This document shows, one piece after another, positions 42,172 through 51,700 of a stretch of DNA of 64,000 nt; position 1 is the first letter of the stretch, and each line of letters starts with the position of its first letter. Origin of the DNA: DAOTVC01 sp034437215 (GTDB lineage: Bacteria; Chloroflexota; Anaerolineae; B4-G1; SLSP01); the NCBI GenBank assembly GCA_034437215.1, contig DAOTVC010000106.1:30729-94728 (forward strand). Direction: 5' to 3'. The notes below the pieces were generated by a model that worked only from the letters and a program-made list of their open reading frames with translations, had not been told where the DNA came from and searched no databases. The position numbers and the translations under genes were made by a program.

Positions 42172-45100
42172 GTGCCCTGGCAGTTCAATCCCTATAGCCT
42201 CTTCTTGATTGTGACGGCTGCCCTGGCTGCGGGCCTGGTGGTGGCCTGTTGGCGCCGCCGACCTCTGCCCGGCGCCGCGGCCTTCAGCGTGGTCATGCTG
42301 GCCCTGCTCGTCTGGTCCCTTGCCTACGGGATGGCTCTCGCTCACTCCACTCCTGAGGTGAAGGAGCGCCTCATCCGCCTACAGTACCTGGGCGTCGTTA
42401 CGGCTCCGATCGCCTGGTTCCTCTTCGCGTTGGGATATACCCGGCAGGATCTGTGGCTCTCCCCGCGTATCTACATCCTGCTGGCCGTGGAGCCCCTCCT
42501 CTTCCTCCTGTTGTTGGCGACGAACGACAGCCACGCCTTGGTCTACGAGGGGGTGATTCTCACCGACATGGGCAGCTTTTCCACGCTGCAGTGGGACGAA
42601 GTAGGCTGGGCCTTCTGGATGCACTCTGTGTACTCCTACGGTCTGTTGACCGTGACCAGCTACCTTATCATCCGGGCCTTCATTCTTTCGCCAGGGCTCT
42701 ACCAGGGGCAGATCCTGCTGCTCATCGTCGCTGCCTTCGCTCCCTGGATCGGAAACGCTCTCTACCTCTTTGGCGTCAGCCCCTACGTCGATCCTACCTC
42801 CTTCGCCTTCCTCCTGACGGGTATCCTGGTGACCCTGGCTCTCTACCGCTTCCGTCTGCTGGATATCGTCCCGGTGGCCCGCCATGCGGTGATGGAAGAT
42901 CTGAGCGACGGGATCATCGTGCTCGATAGTCGCAACCGCGTCGTGGACCTCAATCCGGCGGCGGAGGAGATGATCGGGGTGAGCGCCGGCGAGGCCATCG
43001 GGCAGCGGGGGATGCACGTGCTGGCTGCCTGGCCCCAGTTGGTGGACAAGTACCGGGAGCGAAAGCATGCGCACGACGAGATCCTCGTGGAGCGCCAGGG
43101 GGAGGTGCGGGCCTACGATCTGCGCATCTCTCCCCTGCGTCGTGGAGGAGGTCGGATCGAGGGGCGTCTCGTCGGGCTGCGCGACATCACCGAGCGCAAG
43201 CTGGCGGAGGAGGCCCTGCGGACCCGGGAGCACTTCCTGGCCTCCCTCAGTGAGATCACCGAAGCTGCTCTCGAGACACCTGATCTGCAGACCATGGTCC
43301 AGACCTTGGCGGACCGCCTGGGCGAGCTCTTCGGCGCCGATGGCTGCTATTTGGTGCTCTGGGATGAGGAGAGGCGCCAACCCCGGCCCGCCGCAGCCTT
43401 GGATATCCCTCAGGAGGTCTACCGGACGAGGACGATGGAGATCGGAGAGGTGGCGTTGATTTCTAAGACGCTGGCGGAGGAGCGTCCCCTCGTCATCGAG
43501 GACACCACCCGGATCTCTTATCTCGTGGAACGGGAGACCCCCCTTTTCCCCGGTCACTCTCTGCTGGGACTGCCCTTGATCGCTGACGGGCGTAAGCTGG
43601 GCGCCGCTATCATTGCCTTTGAGCGCCCCCGTTCTTTCAAGGCCGAGGAGGTAGCGCAGGCGGGGCAGGTCTCCCGGCACCTCGCCCTGGCCCTGGCGAA
43701 GGTCAAGATGCTGGATTCCGAGCGCTTCGCCCGGGAGCGGACGGAGGCCCTCTACCAGTTCACGAGCTCCCTGCTCACCCACGAGGATCTGACGCAGGCC
43801 CTGCAGACGGTGGCGCGCGAGATGGCCGAGCTGCTTCTGGCGGATCGGGTCCTCATCGTCACCCTCGATCTGGAGGGGCGGCGGATTCTGAAAGCGGTGC
43901 TGGAGGGCAGGGGAGCCACGCCCCTCGTCCCCTTCTCCTTCGAGGAGTTGGAGGAGGGGTTGGTGGGCTGGGTGCTCCGGGAGCGGGAGGCGACCCTCTC
44001 GCCGAAGGGACGACCGGATGCTCGGGAGAGTGCCGCTGTGCGGCGGCGGAGGGCCGAGTTCAAGTTGGGGGCGCTGATGGTCGCGCCCCTGCGTTACCGC
44101 GGACGGAGCCTGGGGGCCGTCGTCGCCATAAATAGGCTGCAGGACCCCGACTTCACCGAGCACGATCTGGCACTGCTCGCCGCCGTCAGCAACCAGGCTG
44201 CCGTCGTTATCGACGATATACGGCTCTACGAGGAGACGGCCCGGCTCAAGGTCTTCAACGAGAACATCCTCCAGAGCGTGGGGGAGATTATCCTGCTGGA
44301 GGACGAGAACGGGCGTTTCACCTTCGTCAATCCTGCTATTGAGGAGGTGCTGGGCTACGTGCCCGAGTCCCTGCTGGGCCAGAGTTGGGAGCTCCTCCTC
44401 CCCAAGCGGGAGTGGGCGCGTGTTCGAGAGGAGTCCAGGCGGCGGGAGCAGGGGCTGGCGGGCCGTTACGAAACCCTGGCTTGCGCCAGCGACGGGCGCG
44501 AGGTGCCCCTGATCGTCAGCGCTCGTCCGCTCTTCCAGGAGGGGCGCTTTGCCGGCACCATCTCCGCCGTCACCGACATCACCGAGCGCAAGCGGGTGGA
44601 GGAGGAGCGCGAACAGTTGATCGAGGACCTGGACGCCTTCGCCCACACCGTGGCTCACGACCTCAAGACCCCTCTCACGCTCATCGTCGGCGCGGCCCGT
44701 CTTCTGCAGAAGAACATCGACCTCGAGAACCGGACCCTCCACTATCTGACCGACTCCGTCGTCCGCGGGGGCAACAAGATGAGCAACATCATCGACGAGC
44801 TCCTCTTGCTCTCGAGCGTGCGGGAAAAGGCGGATATCACCTTCGAGACCTTGCAGATGGACGCCATCGTCGCCGAGAGCCTGGATCGCCTGCAGGGGCT
44901 CATCGAGGAGCGCGGCGCTCAGATTCAGCTGCCGGAGAGCTGGCCTGTGGCGCGTGGATACGGCCCCTGGGTAGAGGAGATCTGGGCCAACTACATCAGC
45001 AACGCCATCAAATATGGAGGGGATCCGCCCGTGGTGGAACTGGGGGGCTCTCTCTGCAACGGGGAGGGAGCGGCAGGCGCCCGCTCTTACGCACGCTTCT

Positions 45101-45327
45101 GGGTGCGGGACAATGGGAAGGGGATCAGCGAGGAGGAACGCCAACGGCTCTTCACCCCCTTTACTCGTCTGGGACAGGTGAACGTCAGCGGGCACGGTCT
45201 GGGCCTCTCCATCGTTCAACGCATCGTCCAGCGCCTCAACGGACAGGTCGAAGTCCGCAGCGAGCCCGGTGTGGGGGCGGAGTTCAGTTTCATCCTTCCC
45301 GCAGACGAGGCGGTACTCTCGCGGTAG
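42172..45327 (+). CDS. Multi-sensor 7TM/PAS/GAF histidine kinase (1051 residues)
   Basis: Same plan as the kinase at 31631 with one GAF domain fewer: 7TM module (about 1-235), PAS (EDLSDGIIVLDSRNRVVDLN), two GAF-like domains (about 360-510 and 530-690), second PAS (ENILQSVGEIILLEDENGRF), phosphoacceptor AHTVAHDLKTPLTLIVG with His829, then NYISNAIKYGGDPP, VRDNGKGISEE and GHGLGLSIV. GTG 42172 is the only sensible start; it has a weak GGAAGG site. No response regulator is adjacent; it ends 36 nt from a convergent AraC-type gene. Confidence 0.88.
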   Translation: MPWQFNPYSLFLIVTAALAAGLVVACWRRRPLPGAAAFSVVMLALLVWSLAYGMALAHSTPEVKERLIRLQYLGVVTAPIAWFLFALGYTRQDLWLSPRIYILLAVEPLLFLLLLATNDSHALVYEGVILTDMGSFSTLQWDEVGWAFWMHSVYSYGLLTVTSYLIIRAFILSPGLYQGQILLLIVAAFAPWIGNALYLFGVSPYVDPTSFAFLLTGILVTLALYRFRLLDIVPVARHAVMEDLSDGIIVLDSRNRVVDLNPAAEEMIGVSAGEAIGQRGMHVLAAWPQLVDKYRERKHAHDEILVERQGEVRAYDLRISPLRRGGGRIEGRLVGLRDITERKLAEEALRTREHFLASLSEITEAALETPDLQTMVQTLADRLGELFGADGCYLVLWDEERRQPRPAAALDIPQEVYRTRTMEIGEVALISKTLAEERPLVIEDTTRISYLVERETPLFPGHSLLGLPLIADGRKLGAAIIAFERPRSFKAEEVAQAGQVSRHLALALAKVKMLDSERFARERTEALYQFTSSLLTHEDLTQALQTVAREMAELLLADRVLIVTLDLEGRRILKAVLEGRGATPLVPFSFEELEEGLVGWVLREREATLSPKGRPDARESAAVRRRRAEFKLGALMVAPLRYRGRSLGAVVAINRLQDPDFTEHDLALLAAVSNQAAVVIDDIRLYEETARLKVFNENILQSVGEIILLEDENGRFTFVNPAIEEVLGYVPESLLGQSWELLLPKREWARVREESRRREQGLAGRYETLACASDGREVPLIVSARPLFQEGRFAGTISAVTDITERKRVEEEREQLIEDLDAFAHTVAHDLKTPLTLIVGAARLLQKNIDLENRTLHYLTDSVVRGGNKMSNIIDELLLLSSVREKADITFETLQMDAIVAESLDRLQGLIEERGAQIQLPESWPVARGYGPWVEEIWANYISNAIKYGGDPPVVELGGSLCNGEGAAGARSYARFWVRDNGKGISEEERQRLFTPFTRLGQVNVSGHGLGLSIVQRIVQRLNGQVEVRSEPGVGAEFSFILPADEAVLSR

Positions 45328-45363
45328 TCGTAGGGTCTGCTTTCGTGAGGTGGCTGGAGTCCG

Positions 45364-46203
45364 TCACCGGATGGGGAGGCGGAGCTGCACCTCCGGATAG
45401 TGCTCGCCCCGGGTGGGTACGGTGGTGTAGCGTTCCACCGCGACCGGATAGCCAAGGGGGTGCTCCGACTTCGCCAGCCACGTGTGGTGAACGTAGGCCA
45501 AGCTCTGGGGCAGGGTGCGGTAGGGACTCCGATGGGAGAAGCAGGCCCAGGTCAGGGGTGGGAGCCACTTGACGACTAACGTGGGGGGTGTCTCTTCGGG
45601 GCGTTCAATCTCGACGCCCGCCAGGTAGAAGGGATCGCCCTTCTCGGGATAGCAGGTGAGGCCGCAGCAGGCAGGCGGGCTTCTTCGCTCCATGCCCTCT
45701 TTCAGAAGCCTCTGCCAGAGAGCCGGGATTCTCTCCCTGCTTCCGGCTTCCAAAGCGATCATGAGTCCGGCCACGTACAGTCCGTCCCTCTTTTCCAGCG
45801 CCTCGAAGCGGCAGCCCCCCTCCACGAGGTGGTACAGGTAGGCCTCGTCCAGCGGCGGCAGCAGGCGCCGGCGGTCGAGGCGGCCCTCGCGCCGTGCCTG
45901 GCTGGGTTGCAGGTCGAACATCCTTTTGAACGCACGGGAGAAGGTTTCGGGGCTGTTGAATTGGTGGTTGAAGGCGATCTCGATGAGCGGGCGGTCGCTC
46001 CCCAGCACCTCCTGCGCTGCCTCCGACAGCCGGCGGCGCATGAGGTAGTCGTAGGGGGTGTGGTGGGTGGCGGCGTTGAAGAGGCGGCAGAAGTGGTAGA
46101 CGGAGTAGCCTGCGGCTCCGGCGATCGCTTCCAGGGCCACCTCGGTGCGCAGGTGCCGCTCGACGAAGTCGAGGGCTCGCAGGATCGGTGCGAGGTCGGG
46201 CAT
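45364..46203 (-). CDS. AraC-family regulator with GyrI-like effector-binding domain
   Basis: 279 residues. The N-terminus has two AraC helix-turn-helix motifs: LRTEVALEAIAGAAGYSVYH, then IEIAFNHQFNSPETFSRAFK with FDLQPSQARR. The C-terminal half (about 120-279) is a GyrI/Rob-type small-molecule-binding domain. ATG 46203 is chosen because the AraC fold starts directly with MPDLAPILRALDFVE; the frame is open upstream only by reading through the preceding gene. It begins 5 nt after the stop of the stand-alone GyrI-like gene. The ligand is probably a hydrophobic cation or drug, by analogy with BmrR/Rob. Confidence 0.87.
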   Translation of the reverse strand: MPDLAPILRALDFVERHLRTEVALEAIAGAAGYSVYHFCRLFNAATHHTPYDYLMRRRLSEAAQEVLGSDRPLIEIAFNHQFNSPETFSRAFKRMFDLQPSQARREGRLDRRRLLPPLDEAYLYHLVEGGCRFEALEKRDGLYVAGLMIALEAGSRERIPALWQRLLKEGMERRSPPACCGLTCYPEKGDPFYLAGVEIERPEETPPTLVVKWLPPLTWACFSHRSPYRTLPQSLAYVHHTWLAKSEHPLGYPVAVERYTTVPTRGEHYPEVQLRLPIR

Positions 46204-46208
46204 CGGCT

Positions 46209-46718
46209 CTACTCGGGGTTGACGGGCACGTAGACGTCGAGCACCGACTCGGCGATCCGGTCCATGCCCTTGAAGCGGGCGTCGTACTGCTGGAAGGTGT
46301 AGGCGTGGGTCGGAACGTAACCCGAGTCCGGTAGCCACTCTCCGTAGATCACTTGAGGCCAGTCGGAGGTGATCTCCTCTCCGTGAAGGGTGAAGACGGC
46401 GTAGAGGCTGGGAGGAAGCGCCTTGATCAACAGCTCCACGGGCAGGTCGCCCACCCGCGGAACCTCCATGCCCACGAAGACCTGGAAGTTGCCCGTCTGC
46501 CGGGTCTCCTCGTCGTAGGTGTGTACCTCGTAGGCGACCTCGTCCACCAAGAGGGGCTCCAGGAGCTCCCGGCGCGCTTCGAGGTAGCGCATAAAGCGCT
46601 TCCACAGCCTCCCGATCTCGTTCTCCTCCATCCAGTCGCCGGCCAGGGAGAAGGGGTCCCCGAAGAAGCTGAAGCCGGCGAGCAGTAGGCGGTCCCGTTC
46701 CACGATTTTGGTTTCCAT
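46209..46718 (-). CDS. Stand-alone GyrI-like small-molecule-binding protein
   Basis: 169 residues: KIVERDRLLLAGFSFFGDPF at the start, IGRLWKRFMRYLEAR, an extended sheet region and a terminal YDARFKGMDRIAESVLDVYVPVN, which match the GyrI/AraC effector-binding domain without a DNA-binding part. It is the first gene of a pair with the AraC regulator, which carries a domain of the same fold. It may buffer or hydrolyse the same ligand; related stand-alone proteins have been reported to hydrolyse or sequester toxic compounds. Confidence 0.8.
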   Translation of the reverse strand: METKIVERDRLLLAGFSFFGDPFSLAGDWMEENEIGRLWKRFMRYLEARRELLEPLLVDEVAYEVHTYDEETRQTGNFQVFVGMEVPRVGDLPVELLIKALPPSLYAVFTLHGEEITSDWPQVIYGEWLPDSGYVPTHAYTFQQYDARFKGMDRIAESVLDVYVPVNPE

Positions 46719-46757
46719 GCTCTGGTCCTCACAGGTGTAGGCGATCTATAGAGAGAA

Positions 46758-46786
46758 GCGGATAGCTTCCAGGAGAGACTATCCGC
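46758..46786 (-). terminator. Weak hairpin terminator after trmO
   Basis: 8-bp stem GCGGATAG / CTATCCGC followed on the minus strand by TTCTCTCTAT. Confidence 0.5.
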
Positions 46787-46806
46787 AACGCTCCGCTTGT
46801 CAAATG

Positions 46807-47286
46807 CTAGTCGGCTTCGTAGATCTCGGGCTCCAGCCCCTGATCGGGCATCCACTCGGGCCACCCCTCGAGCCAGTCGGGGATCGAGACCTCCCGCACC
46901 CGGTCGCAGACGGGGAAGTAGGCCTTGAGGTCGACGACCGGTGTGCCTTCGACCGCGTCGATGTTGGCGACGTGGAGCCTTCCTGCCTCCTCATCCACGC
47001 CGAGCAGGGGACAGGTAGTGAGGGCGATGGGGTTGGGTCGGTACTCGGCGCGGGTGGCGAAGACGCCGGTCACCCGCTCCCCCGCGTAGGGCGGGCGGGT
47101 CTGGAGAATCTTGCGGTACTCCTCATCGTCGAGCCGGTCGGCCCACCAGAGGACGATGACGTGGCTGAAGTGCTGCAGCTGGGCGAGGGCCGGGCGGAAG
47201 GCCTCGTCGATCTCGATGTGGACCCCGTCGTCGTCCCGTAGGACGCGACCGATGGGGTTGAGGGTGTAGGACTGTTTCTCGTTCAT
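46807..47286 (-). CDS. TrmO/TsaA-like (UPF0066) tRNA methyltransferase family protein
   Basis: 159 residues, the size of the compact TsaA fold. TrmO methylates N6-threonylcarbamoyladenosine at position 37 of tRNA using S-adenosylmethionine. The family motifs are recognisable: NPIGRVL at the start, LQHFSHVIVLWW, and the signature region GVFATRAEYRPNPIALTTCPLL, then VDLKAYFPVCDRV. The usual RSPxRPNPIG reads RAEYRPNPIA, so this is a divergent member and exact substrate is not certain. AAGGGAG precedes the ATG. Confidence 0.82.
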   Translation of the reverse strand: MNEKQSYTLNPIGRVLRDDDGVHIEIDEAFRPALAQLQHFSHVIVLWWADRLDDEEYRKILQTRPPYAGERVTGVFATRAEYRPNPIALTTCPLLGVDEEAGRLHVANIDAVEGTPVVDLKAYFPVCDRVREVSIPDWLEGWPEWMPDQGLEPEIYEAD

Positions 47287-47425
47287 TCTTTGCTCCCTTT
47301 CGGCTATGATTTATCCTGCACCTCCTATCATAATGCCTGCGTCCCTCTCTGTCTTGACGCAGGTTGCTCGAAGGGGCGGCGAAATCGGGCCTCCGCCGCC
47401 CCCACTTGACGCTCCTTGCGAATGG

Positions 47426-47542
47426 CTACTGTCGCAGCACCAGGGGCAGGAGAACCTCGTAGCGGGCCAGGCCGCACCAGAAGCCGGCGCAGAGATCGTA
47501 GCTGCCGCTCGGCACTTTTCGTTCGAGAATGCTATGGTAAGG
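47426..47542 (-). pseudogene. C-terminal remnant of a surface protein with LPLVLR tail
   Basis: A 38-codon open stretch on the minus strand, closed by stops on both sides, reads ...VPSGSYDLCAGFWCGLAR then YEVLLPLVLRQ and stop. The GGFW-like segment followed by a LPLVLR ending is the usual C-terminus of Chloroflexota secreted proteins; compare VYLPLILNNY inside the protein at 48758. There is no start codon with a ribosome site and no upstream body, so this is a leftover gene end. Confidence 0.6.
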
Positions 47543-47595
47543 TCAACGTTCATAGCGCTAGGTTCATTCACCAAGTCTCTCGGCCCAGTAGGCGG

Positions 47596-48183
47596 TCAGG
47601 CGCCGGGCCTCCCCTCCAAGAAATGCCCACGCTCGAGGACCCTGGGGGTGAAGAAGCCCCGTTCGAGGGCCGCGACGAGCGCCAGCAGGAGCCAGAAGAG
47701 GGTCGCCGTTGCCGTGGTCTCGAAGCTGAACTGGAGGTCGAGAAGGTGTCCCGTCAGGGCCACGGTGAGGGCGATCCAGGCAGGGAGCTCCTTTCCGCGT
47801 CGCAGCCCCAGGTTGAGTAGGGTGAAGAGCAGGGGGTAGGCGAAGAGGGTCAGCAGCCCCTGCTGTCGCTCGTGGGAGCCCCAGATGCTGGCGTGCGGGT
47901 TCACTGAGGTCAGAGAGGTCAGGAAGTAGACGAGGCTGAGGATTACGGCCGGGAGGAAGAGGGGGAGCCCCTGCCGTAGGTCGCGGTCCCGCACCCCCGT
48001 CATCAGGATCGCGACGCCGAGGAGAAGCACCAGCGCCCGGAGGAGGGCGACCTTGGGGAGCTCGAAGGCGCTCGCTCCCCGGGGGTTGAAGACCCAGGGG
48101 ATCAGGAAGGCCGCCGCCAGCCAGAGAGTCTCGGCAGCGGTGATGGCTCTCGTTGCTGAACCGGTGTTGGGTTTCGTGTGCAT
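47596..48183 (-). pseudogene. Internally deleted O-antigen ligase/polymerase-like gene (WzyC family)
   Basis: 195 residues from ATG 48183 (AGGAG upstream). The N-terminal part (ETLWLAAAFLIPWVFNPRG, FELPKVALLRALVLLLG, LTSVNPHASIWGSHERQQG) matches the start of large Wzy/WaaL-type membrane proteins of this phylum. It then passes straight into a segment (HLLDLQFSFETTATATLFWL) that in full-length relatives, normally several hundred residues longer, lies near the end of the membrane domain. The central periplasmic loop and helices are missing in frame. It is therefore most likely a non-functional deletion derivative. Confidence 0.6.
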
Positions 48184-48378
48184 GCGACACTCCTGGAAAG
48201 AATGGTCGACTGCGAATGGAAGCAGGGAGAAGCAGCTGCCCTCATAGCCACACAGAATGGAGGGCAAAGGTAGGGATGGCTCTCGCCTGACGAACTGCCC
48301 CCTGCTGCTCGTCACGTGACCGGGCTTGCAGCCCGCTGCGGTACTTCACTCCTATTGCTCCATCTCCTGTGATCGTGC

Positions 48379-48384
48379 TATAAT
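48379..48384 (+). promoter_or_regulatory. Extended -10 element upstream of the beta-helix surface protein
   Basis: TGCTATAAT with a perfect -10 hexamer; no convincing -35. Confidence 0.55.
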
Positions 48385-48757
48385 TAAACAGTTAGGAATA
48401 TTCTGTCGCAGTAAGCCCATGGTTAAATAACGGTTAGTATGCCGTGGAGAAGTCCGGCAAATTTGCGTGTTGTACCTCGGTGCGTGATTCTAGAAATCCA
48501 GCTGACCTATCGGCTACCTCGTGTGGATCTGGATTCCTCAAGCTGTGTTGCTCACCGACCCCTTTGAGCATGCGGAAACGACAGATGAGCTGTGAGGAGC
48601 GGTTGGCTTATGGGCTACAGAGCTGCTCCGTGACAGTTGTGGATATGTTTGGGCTCCCAGGAGGTGGCATATAAGCTGACCTGTTCCCTAACGAACACCT
48701 GGAGAACATTGTGTATTCCATTAGACCCATGATCGCACTACGCATAGGAGGATTCGT
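48385..48757 (+). other. Long untranslated leader of the surface-protein gene, no known RNA motif
   Basis: About 365 nt between the -10 element and ATG 48758. I find no gene with a ribosome site here and no motif of the riboswitch classes I know. Local GC is lower than in the flanking genes. It may be a structured leader or eroded sequence. Confidence 0.4.
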
Positions 48758-51700
48758 ATGCTGAATTATCTACAAGTTGGTCTCTTCTCTCCACCAAGGG
48801 GCGATAGAAGGTTGGGCAACCTCATCCTTTCTCTGCTGTTGCTCACCGTCTTGGTGACGGGGAGGGGCCCGGTTCCGATGAGGGCGGGCACGGTTTACTC
48901 GACACCCTCCGGCCCTCAGGGGCGATCCGCGACCCCCTTTCCGGGAAGTCCCGCCGAGACCGTGACCGCCCACAGCACGCTCATGCTACCCGCCGTCCCC
49001 GGCACGCCCGGCATCTCCGGGGCCGCCGACTGGCTTCTGGCCCAGCAGGATGCATCCGGGGGCTATCCCTGGACCCCGGGGGGCTCGGTGACGACGAACA
49101 CCCAGGGACCCTCGGCGCGCGGGGCGCTCTGGGCTTACCAACACACGACTGATCCCAGCTACCTGACCTCTGCCCTCGCCACGGGCGACTATCTGGTACC
49201 CGTCTATCCCCGCACCTACGGAGATGGAGATCCGCGTTTCGCCGCTCACGACCCTCTCTTCCTAGAAGAACTCAGCGAGGTCAGCGGTGATACTGACTAT
49301 GCCGCCTTCGTGCAGACCTACTTCTGGGACCTGTTGAGCGCCGGCACCTACGGGGCTGCGAATGACATGGACGCGGCTGAGTTCGGAGCCTATATCGTCG
49401 ATGCTCGGGATGGTCAGGGGTACGTTGCCCTCTCCCCCTGGGATCTCTCTGCGACGGCGATTGCCGCTCACCTGGCGGGGGAGACGACGATTCGGGACGC
49501 CCTCATGGGGGCCATCCTGGAGGGCCTCAACCGGACCGGCGCGGGGGATACCTTCGACGTCCTTGGTCTGGCGGGCGCGGTATGGGCCGCGGCCGCGACC
49601 GGGACCGAGCTCGATCCCACCAGCGGCGCCTACGCCGCCGACGATTCCACCGCCGACCTGGCGGCCCGGCTCGCCGGCTGGCAGCAGCCGGTGGGGAGCG
49701 ACATCGACGGCGCCTGGCTCTGGAACGCCACGGTCGATCCCACCGATAGTACGAACGCCGACCTGCAGTCGACCGCCTTCGCGGTTCTGGCGCTGCACGC
49801 CCAGGATCCGGTGCTCTACGCTGACAACATCGCCCGCGGTGCGGGCTTCTTGCGCGCCCTGCAGCAGAGCTCGGGTCAATTCCTCGGTTATCCTGGGGGT
49901 GACCCGAATGATAATGGTGGTGTGGAAGTTCACGCCGAGGCGTTGACTGCTCTCGTCACCGTCGCTCCCGACGTCGTCTACGTCGACGACGATTGGGCCA
50001 CCGGGCTGGACTGGAGCGGGGATCCGGACGGAACGGGGCCGGCGACGGCCTTCGGCTACGACGCCTTCGCCACCGTGAGCAACGGCATCGACGGCGTGGC
50101 CCCTGCGGGCACGGTCCACGTGGCGGCGGGTATCTATTCTGAAGCCGTGACAGTGGATAAGGCGTTGACCCTCCTCGGGGCCCAAGCCGGGATCGAGCCC
50201 GTTGCGGGTGGTCGACCGGGAGGGGAGAGCACGATTATGAGCGACTACGCCTTGACCCTCCGGGCCGATAACGTGGAGGTCAATGGCTTCGAGGTCGCGG
50301 ACTTTAGGTACGGCATCAACGTGCAGGGACCTGCGGATGCAACTCGAGAGAGTGTAGTGGTGAGCCACAACTACCTGCATTCCACCACCGCCTGGGTCGG
50401 CATTCTCGTTGGAGAGGACAATGGCGGCGGTGTCGATGCACCGGGCACCGGCTACTTCAGGGACGTCTTGCTGACGCGCAACCGTGTCAGCGTCAGTGCG
50501 AGTGCGGGCAGCGATCCCTACGCGTTGTCGGCTGTGGGGTTCACGAGCGGCTTCACGGACTCCGTGACCTTCGAGAATGTGGAGCTCTCCCACAACGACC
50601 TTCAGAATCTCGATGACTCCTACGGCGTCTTCTGTGGCGCTGATCCGGCTAAGTTCGAGTTCCTCAACCCTCTGATAACCGGCAACCACATCCACGACTG
50701 CAGCACCGGCATGAACCTCTACAATCTGATCAATGCCGAGGTATCGAATAACCTTTTCGAAGATTGCAGCTACCAGGGCGCTCAGATCAACGTCCGTGGG
50801 GGGAGCGTGATAAGCAACACCTTCCGCAACATCGGACCCTCACCCTACTGGCCCTACAACGGCAGCTACTATCCGTCCTATGGACTGGCCCTGTGGGGGA
50901 CGCAGTACGGGCCTGTGGGCTCGCACGACGTGCAGGTCGTGAGCAACAACTTCTACTACAACGACTTCTCGCCTCAGTTGGAGAATGGCGCGCGCGTGCT
51001 CTCCGGCTCGGATGCCGGCACCATCGAGTTTCACTATAACAATTTCCACGACGGCGGTGCGGCTGCAGGGGCCTTCGCTGTGGTCAACTACGCGACCGGT
51101 GTCGTGGACACCGAGAACAACTGGTGGGGCTGCAACGAAGGTCCCAGTAACAGTGCAGAGTGTGGGACCTACACCGGCACCGTGGATGCCGATCCCTGGC
51201 TCGTGCTGGATCTCACGGCCAATCCCCTCTCTCTCCCTCCTGGTGGCACGTCTGACCTGACCGCTTCTCTCCGGGAGAATTCCGCCGGACAGGATACCTC
51301 TGCCGGCGGCTACGTGCCCGATGACATCACGACCACCTTCGCGGCGGCTGTAGGCAGCGTGAGCCCGGTGATCACCGGCACGCTGCAGGGCTTAGCCCTC
51401 TCGACCTACACGGCTCCAGCGACGCCGGGTGCTGAGATCATCTCCACCACCGTCCACAATGAGACTGTAACCCTGACCTTGAGCATCGCTGCGCCGACGG
51501 TCAAGGTCTACCTGCCCCTGATCCTGAACAACTACGCCACGGCCCCCGACCTGCTGGTCGAAGCCGTGCAGACCGGCGGCGAGCTCGCTGTGGTGATCGC
51601 CAACCGGGGTACCGCGCCCGTACAGGAAGCCTTCTGGGTCGATCTCTACGTCAATCCCGATTCGCCACCCACCGGCGTCAACCAGGTCTGGCAGTCCCTG

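Noticed and set aside
42379..45219. Minus-strand open frame opposite the third sensor kinase
   Set aside because: Same reason: antisense of a well-supported kinase; no start signal.
47373..47402. Terminator for the decayed zone
   Set aside because: A 9-bp GC stem exists, but there is no T-run and no intact gene to terminate; left uncalled.
47311..47574. 87-codon minus-strand frame after trmO
   Set aside because: Overlaps the LPLVLR remnant in another frame; no ribosome site or domain.
48444..48674. 76-codon plus-strand frame in the surface-protein leader
   Set aside because: No ribosome site, Cys/Ser-rich low-quality translation, no neighbour logic.
48385..48757. Possible c-di-GMP or cobalamin riboswitch
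   Set aside because: Neither the GEMM core nor the B12-box could be found by eye.
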